Below are positions 8,197 to 16,912 of a DNA stretch of 45,031 nt, piece by piece. Position 1 is the stretch's first letter. Each line of letters opens with the position of its first letter. Both the position numbers and the translations under genes were made by a program. Source of the stretch: Vulcanimicrobiota bacterium. Lineage in GTDB: Bacteria > Vulcanimicrobiota > Vulcanimicrobiia > Vulcanimicrobiales > Vulcanimicrobiaceae. The DNA lies in contig PLLF01000112.1 in NCBI GenBank assembly GCA_003140855.1, forward strand, positions 1 to 45,031. Reading direction: 5' to 3'. The notes beneath the pieces are model-generated. The model was not told the DNA's origin and searched no databases. It worked only from the letters and a program-made list of their open reading frames with translations.

Positions 8197-9265
8197 ATGA
8201 GATTTTTTCTTCCGGCCATGTTGGTGCTGGCCGGCTGCGCAGGATCGCTCGTCACGACACCCGCACGACCCCCGGCGCCGCTGCATCACTGGCAGTAGCG
8301 ATCGCGATAGCTACGCCCGATCCGTCCATCACCGGCGTGAATCTCGCGGCGACGCCCACCGACGGCGCGGACGCAGCATCCGCAAGCCGGCCGTGTGCGG
8401 CAGCGGGATGCAGCGTTAGTTTCGCCTCACCGATCGGCGGCGAAACGCTGCACGTCGATTTAACCGATGCGCAAAATCTCGTCGTGCGCTCGGGTTCACT
8501 CTACGTTTTTGCGCAAAGTGGATCATCATCCGTCGGCGTTGCGTTCGGCGGAACTCCGGCGACTATAAAAATCTCTGCGAAACCCGCGAGCTTTATAACC
8601 GGCAGTGCGTCGAGCGCGACGGTTCGCGTACTGGCATACGGCGCGCAGGGAAACCGTCTCATCGGCCAGATTGCCTTTCCGTCGCCGGTTATGATCGCGT
8701 CCTCCGATGCGACTGGCACTTTGGCACTTTCAGGTTCGACGATTGCCGCTCCGAATGACACGCTTACATTAAGCTACACGGGTGGTGCGGCAGCTGCTGG
8801 AACCGTGCTCACGCCGTCGTCGTCTCAGGGAACGAAGGTGCTGCTCAACGTGAACGTGGTGGCGCCACCGCACAAAACCGCCGACGGCCACAGCAGCGGC
8901 GACTTCATCATTCCGTCGCAAGAAGAGATCGAGGCGGTTCCGACCGGCCCGCCCGGCGTGCAGCCGCTTGTGGTATCGGTCCCGCCGGTAAGTGTCGATC
9001 TGAGCGCGCAGATGCCGCCGGTCGGCGACCAGGGCGACGAAAACTCGTGCGTCGGGTGGGCGAGCGGTTACGCAATAAAATCGTCGCAGGGAGCGCTCGA
9101 GCATAAATGGTTTGGCGTTACGATACAGGCATAAACTATCACCCGCTTCTCACCAACGGACTGAGCTTCCAGCTTGATCTGAAGGGCGAAACGTGGATTG
9201 GCAAGGGTCAAGCCCAGCCCTATCGCATATTAGGTGGATACCTCGGCTCGGCTTATAATTGGTAA
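8197..9265 (+). pseudogene. Decayed secreted papain-like (C1) peptidase gene
   Basis: An ATG at 8197 opens a lipoprotein-like leader (MRFFLPAMLVLAGCAGS, lipobox Cys14) that stops at TAG 8296-8298. A second frame is then open to 9134. It begins within the leader region and encodes a Ser/Ala-rich domain ending in PPVGDQGDENSCVGWASGYA, the papain-family segment with oxyanion Gln and catalytic Cys (codon 9048-9050). The frame ends about 28 residues later, without the His and Asn of the catalytic triad. A third frame (9107-9265) continues as GINYHPLLTNG...GGYLGSAYNW. At least two frame disruptions and the missing triad suggest a pseudogene. Sequencing error could explain the first shift but not the missing core. 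Confidence 0.6.
9254..9259 (+). promoter_or_regulatory. Consensus -10 box TATAAT just before the cupredoxin ATG
   Basis: TATAAT at 9254-9259 puts the expected transcription start near 9266, two bases before the ATG at 9268. There is no Shine-Dalgarno sequence. A weak TTAGGT (9230-9235) lies 18 bp upstream as a possible -35 box. The layout fits a leaderless transcript. Confidence 0.5.
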
Positions 9266-9267
9266 AT

Positions 9268-9573
9268 ATGAAAAACGCCCTTGCAATCTTAGCGCTCGCG
9301 GTCCTGACCGCGGCCGCACCGAAGCCTGCTCTCGTTGTCCACCTAAGCGACTTCTCGTTTAAACCCGCCTCGGCTACGGTCAGCGTCGGCGACACGGTGG
9401 AATTTGTCAACGACGATGCCTTTCCGCACACCGTGACCGCTTCGAGCGGAGCCTTCGATTCCGGAAACCTCGACGAACACAAATCGTGGAGCTATACCTT
9501 TAAGAAGGCCGGCACGTACGCGCTGATGTGCACGTACCATCCGAACATGAAGGGCATGCTCACCGTCAGGTAG
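9268..9573 (+). CDS. Secreted amicyanin-type cupredoxin
   Basis: 101 aa: short signal peptide (to about residue 17) and one plastocyanin-like domain. Type-1 copper ligands are His54 (FPHTV), Cys88, His91 and Met94. The C-x2-H-x2-M spacing (CTYHPNM) is that of amicyanin/pseudoazurin rather than plant plastocyanin. Such proteins shuttle electrons in the periplasm or at the cell surface. The nearby multicopper oxidases make an electron-transfer or copper-handling partnership plausible, though they lie on the other strand 3 kb away. ATG 9268 is preferred to the upstream TTG, which lies within the -10 box. Confidence 0.88.
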   Translation: MKNALAILALAVLTAAAPKPALVVHLSDFSFKPASATVSVGDTVEFVNDDAFPHTVTASSGAFDSGNLDEHKSWSYTFKKAGTYALMCTYHPNMKGMLTVR

Positions 9574-9592
9574 CGCGCCTGGAGATCCGGCG

Positions 9593-10057
9593 ATGGCACA
9601 TCATTCCTTTAAAACGACGCTGCGCTGGACGGGGAATTTAGGCAGCGGGACGAGTTCCTATCGCGAGTACTCTCGCGACCACGAGGTGAGCGCTCCGCAG
9701 AAGGTCGCGCCGGTTTTAGGTTCGAGCGCGAAAATCTATCGCGGCGATGAGCACCGGTACAATCCGGAAGAACTGCTCGTTGCCGCGCTTTCGTCTTGCC
9801 ACATGCTCGCCTACCTTCATTTATGTTCCGATGCCGGGATCGTCGTCACCGCATACGAGGATGAAGCCGAGGGGACGATGCGCACCAATCCGGACGGCAG
9901 CGGCGAATTCGTCGAGGCGGTGCTGCATCCAAACGTTCGGCTGGCGGACGCGGCGCGCGCCGCCGAAGCCGGCGCGCTGCACGAACGCGCACACGAGATG
10001 TGCTTCATCGCACGCTCGGTAAACTTCCCGGTACGATGTGAAGCGCACAGCATTTAG
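9593..10057 (+). CDS. OsmC/Ohr-family protein
   Basis: 154 aa, the normal length for the OsmC fold. The two redox cysteines are Cys69 (LSSCHMLAYLHLC) and Cys137 (HEMCFIARSVNFPV). The NPEELLVAALSSCH motif is characteristic. OsmC/Ohr proteins reduce organic hydroperoxides through a Cys pair, usually recycled by lipoylated proteins. GGAG at 9581-9584 gives an 8-base spacing to the ATG. It lies 19 bp after the cupredoxin and overlaps the next MFS gene by 20 bp, so the three are probably one transcript with a redox-stress theme (inference). Confidence 0.9.
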   Translation: MAHHSFKTTLRWTGNLGSGTSSYREYSRDHEVSAPQKVAPVLGSSAKIYRGDEHRYNPEELLVAALSSCHMLAYLHLCSDAGIVVTAYEDEAEGTMRTNPDGSGEFVEAVLHPNVRLADAARAAEAGALHERAHEMCFIARSVNFPVRCEAHSI

Positions 10058-11201
10058 ATTCGTCTTCCTGATGAGCCTCGTCAGTCTGTTCGCAGACATG
10101 ACGTACGAAGGCGCACGCAGCGTTATCGGACCCTTCTTCGCATTTCTCGGCGCGAGCGGCGCTGTGGTCGGGTTCGTCGCGGGATTCGGCGAGCTGCTGG
10201 GTTTCGGTTTGCGCTATATCTCCGGAATTGCGGCCGATCGCACCGGAAAGTACTGGGGTACGGCGCTGCTCGGTTATGCGATCAATGTGCTGGCCGTGCC
10301 GGTGCTAGCGCTTGCGCGAACGTGGCCGGTCGCGGCAGCGCTGGTGGTCGGCGAACGGGTCGGACGCGGCGTGCGCAAACCTGCCTCGAGCGCGCTTATA
10401 TCATACGCAGGCTCCGAGCTCGGGCACGGCTGGGTCTTCGGCTTTCGCGAAGCCATGGATCAAACCGGCGCCACGATCGGACCGATCATCGTTGCGCTAA
10501 TCCTCTTCTATTATCATGGTGAATTCGCGCGAGCGTTTGGCGCGCTCTTTATTCCGGCCGTGCTCGCACTGCTCGTGCTGCTGATCGCGTGGCGCCAATT
10601 CCCCGTGCCGCGTCACCTGGAAACAAAGCCGATCGCGGTCGGCGGAGGTCAGCAGGGTGCGTTTTGGCTGTACGCGATAGCGGGAGCGTGTTTGGGCGCG
10701 GGGTTTGCGGATTTCGCGCTGATTTCATTTCACTTCAGCAAAACGCACGTGTTCGCACTCGGCCTGATTCCACTTCTGTACGCGGCCGCAATGCTGATGG
10801 GCGCAATCGGCTCGCCCTTGCTGGGAAAAGCTTACGATCGTTACGGCAACGCGGTGCTCGTTGCAGCGTTTGCCGCGAGCGCAGTGTTCGCACCGCTTGC
10901 ATTTCTCGGCGCATCTTGGGCAGCACTTGCCGGTGTTTTGCTGTGGGGTTTCGGGATGGCCGCGCAGGACACGCTCTTCCCGGCGGTCATAGTACAGCTG
11001 GCCGCGCCCGAGCGGCGTGCGACGGCGCTTGGAACGTTCGATGCGGTCTACGGACTCGCGTGGTTTTTGGGCAGCACGGTGATGGGACTACTTTACGACC
11101 GCAGTTTCGTGGCGCTGGTTGTTTTCTCGCTGGTATTGCAGGCCGGCGGGTTGCCGCTGCTGGTGCTCGCCGGCCGCAAATCCCGCAGGCTTACGTCCTA
11201 A
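10038..11201 (+). CDS. MFS transporter
   Basis: 387 aa with about twelve membrane segments, MFS_1 type. The early motif SLFADMTYEGARSVIGPF is typical of a conserved group of bacterial MFS proteins of unknown substrate. The loop motif RVGRGVRKPASSALIS is also seen in that group. GTG at 10038 is the likely start; the overlapping ATG at 10036 runs straight into TGA. The start lies inside the OsmC gene (20-bp overlap, suggesting coupling). The 3' end overlaps the convergent lipoprotein gene by 11 bp. Confidence 0.85.
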   Translation: MKRTAFRFVFLMSLVSLFADMTYEGARSVIGPFFAFLGASGAVVGFVAGFGELLGFGLRYISGIAADRTGKYWGTALLGYAINVLAVPVLALARTWPVAAALVVGERVGRGVRKPASSALISYAGSELGHGWVFGFREAMDQTGATIGPIIVALILFYYHGEFARAFGALFIPAVLALLVLLIAWRQFPVPRHLETKPIAVGGGQQGAFWLYAIAGACLGAGFADFALISFHFSKTHVFALGLIPLLYAAAMLMGAIGSPLLGKAYDRYGNAVLVAAFAASAVFAPLAFLGASWAALAGVLLWGFGMAAQDTLFPAVIVQLAAPERRATALGTFDAVYGLAWFLGSTVMGLLYDRSFVALVVFSLVLQAGGLPLLVLAGRKSRRLTS

Positions 11202-11679
11202 ACGATTGCAGCGTGTAGCTGCACGAGTTGAACGAGCTGTAGTTCGCGAGCGTCAGCTCCGCCGTGTACGTCGTGTTGGATTGCAGCGGACCGAACCCCG
11301 ACTCGTAATAGTAATCGGAGTTATAAGGATGCGGGCCATTCGGATAGGCAGTCGCCAGTAGCGCACCGCCCGGAATTTGGTTGCCCGAACTATCGACCAA
11401 AGTAATATTCAACGATTGGTAGTTTTGCCCCAAATAATTGTTGTTGCCGTTGGCCACAATCGTGATCTGTCCGATGTTCGGATTCACGCCGCTTTGAAAC
11501 GGCACGGGGTTTGCCAGCTGAACGTCGGTGCCGGGATTGCACGACGAACCGGAACCGAAGATTCCGCCCCCGCCGCTCCCGATTCCACCTAAAATACTGC
11601 CTATGCCGCCTGCGCCGCTGCAGCTCGCCAACGCAAGCGCGACACCGGAGAGTACGAGAAGACGAAGAGAGCGTATCAT
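11191..11679 (-). CDS. Glycine-rich small lipoprotein of unknown function
   Basis: 162 aa. Lipoprotein signal with lipobox LASC (Cys20), a Gly/Ser-rich linker (GGIGSILGGIGSGGGG), then an Asn-, Tyr- and Ser-rich beta-type domain with cysteines near both ends. No family recognised. ATG 11679 is chosen because GAGG lies about ten bases upstream; an in-frame GTG at 11694 overlaps that Shine-Dalgarno. It converges on the MFS gene with an 11-bp overlap. Confidence 0.7.
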   Translation of the reverse strand: MIRSLRLLVLSGVALALASCSGAGGIGSILGGIGSGGGGIFGSGSSCNPGTDVQLANPVPFQSGVNPNIGQITIVANGNNNYLGQNYQSLNITLVDSSGNQIPGGALLATAYPNGPHPYNSDYYYESGFGPLQSNTTYTAELTLANYSSFNSCSYTLQSFRT

Positions 11680-11750
11680 GTTGGAATACCTCACGCCTAA
11701 AACGGCGCGTTCGAGCAGGTCGTTTCACAGAACACTTTAAGAAATTGCGT

Positions 11751-13259
11751 ATGACGAGTGCTCGCTCTGCTCTGGTTGCTTTTCTTGTAGTGCTGACAAC
11801 CGCCGCCACGCCGGCGCCCGGACCTTACGACGCGACGTCGATGACGCCGGCGCAACTACTCGAGCACGCGGACCACGCGTCGGGCACACTTGCGGCCGGA
11901 AGTTACACGCGAACGTACACCTCGGATGGCGGCGGGCTGCACACCGACGCCGTCACCAAAATTTCGGGCGACGATCGCGAGACCGTCGAACACACCGGTC
12001 CATTCACGACCGCGTTCGGCTCGTTTCACGGCCAGCGGTGGCGGCAGAGCGAAAACGGCGTCGTCATCGTACAGACGGGCTTTCACGACACGGCGGATCC
12101 CGACGCAAACGCGCTTTCGCACGCCGACAGTTCGACGGCTTTACATGTGCTCGGCATCACGCATGCCGCGCCGCAGCAATATGTGCTGGAGGTCGCGCCC
12201 ACCGGCGGCCCGCGCGAGCTGCGTTATTACGACTCGCAAACATACTTGCTGAATCGAACGGAGATTACCGGCCGCGACGGGCGCGCGCGCGTGTGGACAT
12301 TTTCGCGTTACCGGCCCGTGTTCGGCGAGCTGATTCCGTATACGGTGCGGTACACCGACGGGCGCGCTGCTAACGATACCGTCACGCAGATCGCATCCTT
12401 TACCGCGTCGCCGGTGCAAATCGCCGGCATTCCCGCGAGCCGCAAGCTGCTCGACGCTTCGCAAAATAAACCGATCGCAATTCCCGCGCGATTTGCCTTT
12501 GACGGCATCATCGTACCGGTGAAGATTAGGGGCGGCACCTACAATTTTATGCTGGACAGCGGCTCCGATGGGCTCGGCCTTTCGCCTCGAATCGCAGCCC
12601 AGCTGGGCTTCAAACGTTACGGATTGAGTAAAGAAGACATCGTCGGCCAGTTCGACGTCTCGCAGACGATCGTGCCGGAGCTTTCGATCGGCGATCTGCG
12701 CTTGAACAACGTCGTCTTTAACGTCTTGCCGATCGATAAGCCGGAAGATAGCGAGCACATCGTCGGCGTGCTGGGATTAGATTTTTGGTCCAGCGCAATC
12801 ATCGGAGTCGATTTTAAAGACAAAACCGTGACGATGTATCCGGCCAATACCAGCCCGCCCGACGCGGGCAGCCTCAGCGCCATGCCGATTGCCATTGACG
12901 ACGGCGTGCCGCGCGCGCCCGCATCGATCGAAGGCGTGCAAGGATACTTTTTACTCGACACGGGTTCGCCGGCTACGGTCCTTTACCGGCATTACTTCAA
13001 TCAGCTGCGATCGAAAACGCCGCTGGATCAAATGCTCGAAACGATGTGGGTCGGCGGCAACGTCGACATGACCGCTTATAACGTCAACGACTTCGTCATG
13101 GGCTCAACTCAATTTAAACATGCAAGCGTGGCGGTGCCGCCGGAGAGTTCGCTCGACGAACAAGATTACGACGGCATCATCGGCCGCAATATCATGGAGT
13201 ATTACACGATGTACTTCGATTACGAAGGCCACGCCGTCTACCTGAAACCGAACATTTGA
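11751..13259 (+). CDS. Secreted two-domain retropepsin-like aspartyl protease
   Basis: 502 aa. Signal peptide (1-20), an N-terminal region of about 220 residues resembling an outer-membrane-lipoprotein-sorting-like beta domain (weak), then two retropepsin-like halves. The first has FMLDSGSD with Asp269 and later VGVLGLDF. The second has FLLDTGSP with Asp403 and later DGIIGRNI. Each half carries the D-(S/T)-G catalytic triplet and the hydrophobic-hydrophobic-Gly element. Two halves in one chain could fold like bilobal pepsin. Start 11751 is chosen because the signal peptide begins there; upstream codons overlap the divergent lipoprotein gene. Its stop overlaps the next gene's ATG (TGATG). Confidence 0.85.
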   Translation: MTSARSALVAFLVVLTTAATPAPGPYDATSMTPAQLLEHADHASGTLAAGSYTRTYTSDGGGLHTDAVTKISGDDRETVEHTGPFTTAFGSFHGQRWRQSENGVVIVQTGFHDTADPDANALSHADSSTALHVLGITHAAPQQYVLEVAPTGGPRELRYYDSQTYLLNRTEITGRDGRARVWTFSRYRPVFGELIPYTVRYTDGRAANDTVTQIASFTASPVQIAGIPASRKLLDASQNKPIAIPARFAFDGIIVPVKIRGGTYNFMLDSGSDGLGLSPRIAAQLGFKRYGLSKEDIVGQFDVSQTIVPELSIGDLRLNNVVFNVLPIDKPEDSEHIVGVLGLDFWSSAIIGVDFKDKTVTMYPANTSPPDAGSLSAMPIAIDDGVPRAPASIEGVQGYFLLDTGSPATVLYRHYFNQLRSKTPLDQMLETMWVGGNVDMTAYNVNDFVMGSTQFKHASVAVPPESSLDEQDYDGIIGRNIMEYYTMYFDYEGHAVYLKPNI

Positions 13260-14398
13260 TGCACGCCTGGGTCGCGGCTTTAGTTCTGGCAACGGCGCTG
13301 TCGCGCGGCGACCAGGCCTTTGCGGCCGGCGATTTCGCGACGGCGCTGGCCGATTATCGTCAATCGCTTTCGCAAGACGGCAAGTCGTTCGCCGCATATT
13401 TCGGCGCCGGTCAGGCGGCCCTGTACGCCAACGATATACGCAGCGCGGCCGAGTATTTGGACGGTGCCCAAGTGCTAGCGGACGCCAAGCAAGCGGGGCT
13501 CGTCAAATTGCTGTTGGCCGAACTCCGCTCGCGCATCCGCACACAGCAAACGCATGTACTTTCGCAAACCGTTACCGTGCCGATGACCGTAGTCGATCCG
13601 CTGCCGCTCATTTCGGTGCAGCTGGACGGACGCCAAGCATACTTTATGCTCGACACCGGTGCGCCCAATCTCGTGATCGATCCGGACTTTGCCAAGGAAT
13701 TGGGGCTGAAACTGCAAGGCGGATTCACCGGCACGTTTGCGGGAGGCAAGCACGCGACCGTGCGCAGCACCGTCGTGCCAGTTTTCCGCATCGGCACGCT
13801 CACGCTGCACAACGTCGCTTCTTCCGCGGTTGCCACGCGGCCGATTCCGTTCTTCGGGGAGAAACGCGTGGACGGCATCATCGGCACGGTTTTTCTTTCG
13901 CAGTTTTTGACTACGGTGGATTACCCAAACGGCCGGATCATATTGCGCCCGCGCGATGCCTCGGCGAGCTTCGAGCAAGCCGTGGGAGCCGGCGCGACGA
14001 TCGTGCCGTTTTGGTATGTGCCGGATCATTTCTTGATTGCGCGCGGCAGCGTGAACGCGCTAGCCGATCAATTGTTCTTGGTGGATAGCGGCCTGGCGGG
14101 CGGCGGATTCATGCCTACACAAGAGACCGTCGGCGCGGCCAACATTGGCCTGGATGAGATTCACACGGGAACCGGTGTCGGGGGCGGCGGCCGTGTTGCC
14201 CTTATTCCATTTACGCTCGACCGCCTGTGCTTGGGCACGGCGTGCCTGCCGAATGTGCGCGGCCTTTACACGCCCGAGGGTTCTCCGCTAGGGGTCTTTC
14301 CGTTCAAAGTGGCCGGCATTATCTCGCATCAGTTCTTGCGGCATTATGCGTGGACGATCGACTTCGACGCGATGCGCATGGTGCTGCAGACCTCTTAA
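13259..14398 (+). CDS. Secreted TPR plus two-lobe retropepsin-like protein
   Basis: 379 aa. Signal-like N-terminus, a TPR-like helical region (about 19-80: AFAAGDFATALADYRQSL), then two retropepsin-like lobes. Lobe one has FMLDTGAP (Asp132) and DGIIGTVFLSQF; lobe two has FLVDSGLAGG (Asp276). The second lobe is the more divergent. ATG 13259 shares its A with the preceding gene's stop, so translation is probably coupled and the two related proteins may act together. Processing of envelope proteins is possible, but no substrate is indicated. The 3' end overlaps tdk by four bases, convergently. Confidence 0.82.
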   Translation: MHAWVAALVLATALSRGDQAFAAGDFATALADYRQSLSQDGKSFAAYFGAGQAALYANDIRSAAEYLDGAQVLADAKQAGLVKLLLAELRSRIRTQQTHVLSQTVTVPMTVVDPLPLISVQLDGRQAYFMLDTGAPNLVIDPDFAKELGLKLQGGFTGTFAGGKHATVRSTVVPVFRIGTLTLHNVASSAVATRPIPFFGEKRVDGIIGTVFLSQFLTTVDYPNGRIILRPRDASASFEQAVGAGATIVPFWYVPDHFLIARGSVNALADQLFLVDSGLAGGGFMPTQETVGAANIGLDEIHTGTGVGGGGRVALIPFTLDRLCLGTACLPNVRGLYTPEGSPLGVFPFKVAGIISHQFLRHYAWTIDFDAMRMVLQTS

Positions 14399-14961
14399 GC
14401 CTCGCTGTAAAAGCAGCGCCCGCACGTCTGGATGTAACGCGTTTCGCCTTCGATGGCGATCTGCGAGCCTTCGGTGATGCGCTTCCCCGATTCATCAATG
14501 CGTACGTTCATCGTGGCCTTCCGCCCGCACGCGCAAATCGTTTTAATCTCTTCGATACTATCCGCAAGCGTGAGCAACTGCGCCGCGCCGGGGAAGGGGT
14601 TGCCTAGAAAATCGCTACGCAGACCATAACAGATGACCGGTACGCCGGCCACGTGTGCGATGCGGTGAAGCTGCCAGACCTGTTCAACGGTGAGAAACTG
14701 GGCTTCATCCACAAGCAGGCACGACAGATCTTTCGCGTCGTTGTCGAGGGCGCGCATGAAATCGGTGGTTTCATCGTACGTTTCGACGTTGCGCTGCGGG
14801 CCGAGGCGCGATGTTACGATACCCTTTCCAAACCGGCCATCGAGCGCCGAAGTAAAAATGCGCACTTTGCGCCCGTGTTCTTCATAGTTGTGTGCGACTT
14901 GCAGCAGCGCGGTCGACTTGCCCGCATTCATTGCGGAATAACGAAAATACAGTTTGGCCAT
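14395..14961 (-). CDS. tdk: Thymidine kinase (type II)
   Basis: 188 aa, usual for bacterial TK. P-loop SAMNAGKS at 9-16, Walker B-like LLVDEAQF (83-89), and a lasso-domain zinc site from Cys143/Cys145 and Cys180/Cys183 (CACG, CGRC). The enzyme phosphorylates thymidine with ATP in nucleotide salvage. Start ATG 14961 (MAKLYFRYS) matches the family N-terminus; upstream in-frame ATGs overlap the divergent gene. Tail-to-tail with the retropepsin-like pair; no operon partner on its own strand. Confidence 0.95.
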   Translation of the reverse strand: MAKLYFRYSAMNAGKSTALLQVAHNYEEHGRKVRIFTSALDGRFGKGIVTSRLGPQRNVETYDETTDFMRALDNDAKDLSCLLVDEAQFLTVEQVWQLHRIAHVAGVPVICYGLRSDFLGNPFPGAAQLLTLADSIEEIKTICACGRKATMNVRIDESGKRITEGSQIAIEGETRYIQTCGRCFYSEA

Positions 14962-14989
14962 GTGATGGAAGCCGCTTTCCAGGATGACA

Positions 14990-14995
14990 TATAAT
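14990..14995 (+). promoter_or_regulatory. Consensus -10 box TATAAT
   Basis: TATAAT at 14990-14995 lies 25 bp before the ATG at 15020. An AAGGG Shine-Dalgarno (15006-15010) sits between them. No clear -35 box is visible. It lies in the 58-bp gap divergent to tdk. Confidence 0.5.
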
Positions 14996-15019
14996 TCGCC
15001 TAGCGAAGGGCGGTTGTGC

Positions 15020-15955
15020 ATGATGTATTTGGCGCTGGCCGGCGCGTGCCTCATGGGTTCGGGCGTCCCCGCCGCTCCGATTTTGAATGACCCGTACGCT
15101 ATTTTTGCGGTCGCCCGAACGCACTGGGAAATCGCGAACTACCCATCGCAGCTATCCTATACAGTTGGCGTGACGGTAACCAGGCACGGCGTTACTTCCG
15201 AAGCGCACTACCATTCGTATTACGATTCCCTCGTAAATCGCGTCAATGTGACCGCCGTTAGCGACGAAGAGTTCGCGCATCCTTACACGCCGCATGGAAT
15301 TAGCGTTTTCTTCAGCCCCTTCGGTGCGCACATTCCACTGAGTTCGCCGGAACACACCTTTGACTATTTGGGCGTCCCATTGTTGGCTCCCAACTACTCG
15401 TTCGGGATCAGCACCTACGTCCCGCACAACCCCGATGCGAATAGCGCGAAGCTCGTAGCCGAGATCCGCCGTGAATTTTGTGATCCACCGCCGGTGAAAA
15501 GTCCGGCGCCCGATTCCGGCCTGAAAACGATCGCTAACATCGACGTCGTTCGGCGCTCGTATATCATTATGCTGAACGGCATCACTGCGCTGAATGGTCA
15601 CAAGGATTACGACTTGACGCTGCGTCCCATTCGCGATCCGGGGCGCTACCGCTTGCGGCAGCTTTGGATAGACACCGGCTCATTCGCAACGGACAAACTC
15701 ATCAGCCAGGGCAACTTCACCGACGGCGGCATGACCGGAGTGCAATGGACCGTTCTCTTTCATCAGGTGAACGGGGTTTCGTATCTTACCTCGGAACGCA
15801 CAGAGCAGCCGTTCGTTATTTCGCGGCGCTCCTACGACTCGGCGACCATCGCGTTCACGAACATTACGCCCAAACGAATTCCGTCAATCACCCAAATATC
15901 CGATTTCGCGATTAACGAACAGAGCGGAGCGCCACCCTTAACCGAGCCTCACTAG
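15020..15955 (+). CDS. Secreted protein of unknown function
   Basis: 311 aa. Signal peptide (MMYLALAGACLMGSGVPAAP), then a beta-rich body. Segments such as SYTVGVTVTRHG, FDYLGVPLL and DYDLTLRPIRDPGRYRLRQLWID resemble the layout of LolA-like substrate-binding sheets, but no family is certain. ATG 15020 is preferred to 14984 because AAGGG is 9 bases upstream and the signal peptide begins there. The 3' end overlaps the convergent GNAT gene by four bases. Confidence 0.7.
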   Translation: MMYLALAGACLMGSGVPAAPILNDPYAIFAVARTHWEIANYPSQLSYTVGVTVTRHGVTSEAHYHSYYDSLVNRVNVTAVSDEEFAHPYTPHGISVFFSPFGAHIPLSSPEHTFDYLGVPLLAPNYSFGISTYVPHNPDANSAKLVAEIRREFCDPPPVKSPAPDSGLKTIANIDVVRRSYIIMLNGITALNGHKDYDLTLRPIRDPGRYRLRQLWIDTGSFATDKLISQGNFTDGGMTGVQWTVLFHQVNGVSYLTSERTEQPFVISRRSYDSATIAFTNITPKRIPSITQISDFAINEQSGAPPLTEPH

Positions 15956-16476
15956 ATTAGCCGCTCATAAAGGTACTCGTCCGCATCGATGCCTCGCTCG
16001 TTATCCACTGTGTGACGCATTTTCACGCGTCTGAATCCGAGCGATTCGGCAAGTCTAAACGAAGCCTCGTTCTTGACGTCCATCTCCGCAAAGATTCGGC
16101 GGCTGTGCAGATCCTTATCGAGGTGATGAAGGACGGCTCCGGCCGCTTCGCGCGCGTAACCTTGGCGTTGGTAAGTGGCAAATATCCCATACGCAATGTA
16201 AGAAATGGCCTGCGCCGGAAATGTCGTTGCTTGCATCGTGCCGACCAAGTGCCCGCTCCGGCGATCGCGACAGGCCCAATTCTCGCGAAGTTCGCTCTTG
16301 GCGTGAAAGGGGTTTTCCCAACGGGCGTAGGTCACGCGTAATTCCTCAAACGATTGCGGACGCAACTTCGGAAAGAACTGCCACATGCGCGGATCGTCCA
16401 TATGCGGCCATGCTTCAGCGGCATGCTGTACGGTTATGGGTTCTAGCTCGAGGCGTGTAGTTTGGAGGACGAGCAC
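15952..16476 (-). CDS. GNAT acetyltransferase, RimJ/RimL type
   Basis: 174 aa. Starts with TTRLELEPIT, the usual RimJ/RimL opening. The acetyl-CoA loop is YQRQGYAREAAGAV and the C-terminal motif is NEASFRLAESLGFRRV. Such enzymes acetylate amino groups of proteins or small molecules using acetyl-CoA. The start codon is GTG at 16476. It lies three bases after the stop of the upstream 117-aa gene, so the two are probably co-transcribed. Confidence 0.88.
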   Translation of the reverse strand: MLVLQTTRLELEPITVQHAAEAWPHMDDPRMWQFFPKLRPQSFEELRVTYARWENPFHAKSELRENWACRDRRSGHLVGTMQATTFPAQAISYIAYGIFATYQRQGYAREAAGAVLHHLDKDLHSRRIFAEMDVKNEASFRLAESLGFRRVKMRHTVDNERGIDADEYLYERLI

Positions 16477-16479
16477 CCG

Positions 16480-16833
16480 TTACGGATTCGAGAGAAAGAC
16501 TCCCAAATCCATCAATAACGCCTCGCCGACGCCGAGCGCGTAAAAGTTCACGCGGTGGTCATCTTTCACCGATGCGGTTTGCAAACGCTTTACTATATCC
16601 GCAACGCTGAGAAGGCGCGCATTGCCTTCTTCCCGGCACCACGACGCGAAATAGCGGTAGTCGGCCGGTTTCAACAGCCCTCTGAAGGTTCTGCGAGCGG
16701 CGAGATAGTCGGTTGCACGCGCGTGAAAATAATGGGTACCGATGGCGTCGAGTGCGTTCGCCAGTTCCAGCGCGAGGCTTTTATAGGCGACGTCGACGAC
16801 CAGATTGTCGCATGGAAATCCATAGTCGGCCAC
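16480..16833 (-). CDS. Conserved-looking protein of unknown function, possibly 5'-truncated
   Basis: 117 aa, helical, no family recognised. The only reasonable start is GTG at 16833. The frame stays open a further 19 codons upstream (GYHSGYDRCDVADYGF) with similar composition but no start codon, so the N-terminus may have been lost or an unusual start is used. Notable features are KPADYRYFASWCREEG and a C-terminal hydrophobic stretch. It is followed almost immediately by the GNAT gene. Confidence 0.5.
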   Translation of the reverse strand: MADYGFPCDNLVVDVAYKSLALELANALDAIGTHYFHARATDYLAARRTFRGLLKPADYRYFASWCREEGNARLLSVADIVKRLQTASVKDDHRVNFYALGVGEALLMDLGVFLSNP

Positions 16834-16912
16834 ATCGCAGCGGTCATAGCCCGAATGGTAACCGGGAAATATGAAGAAATTCTAAAGCCTTCTCGTATGG
16901 AGGGATACACCG

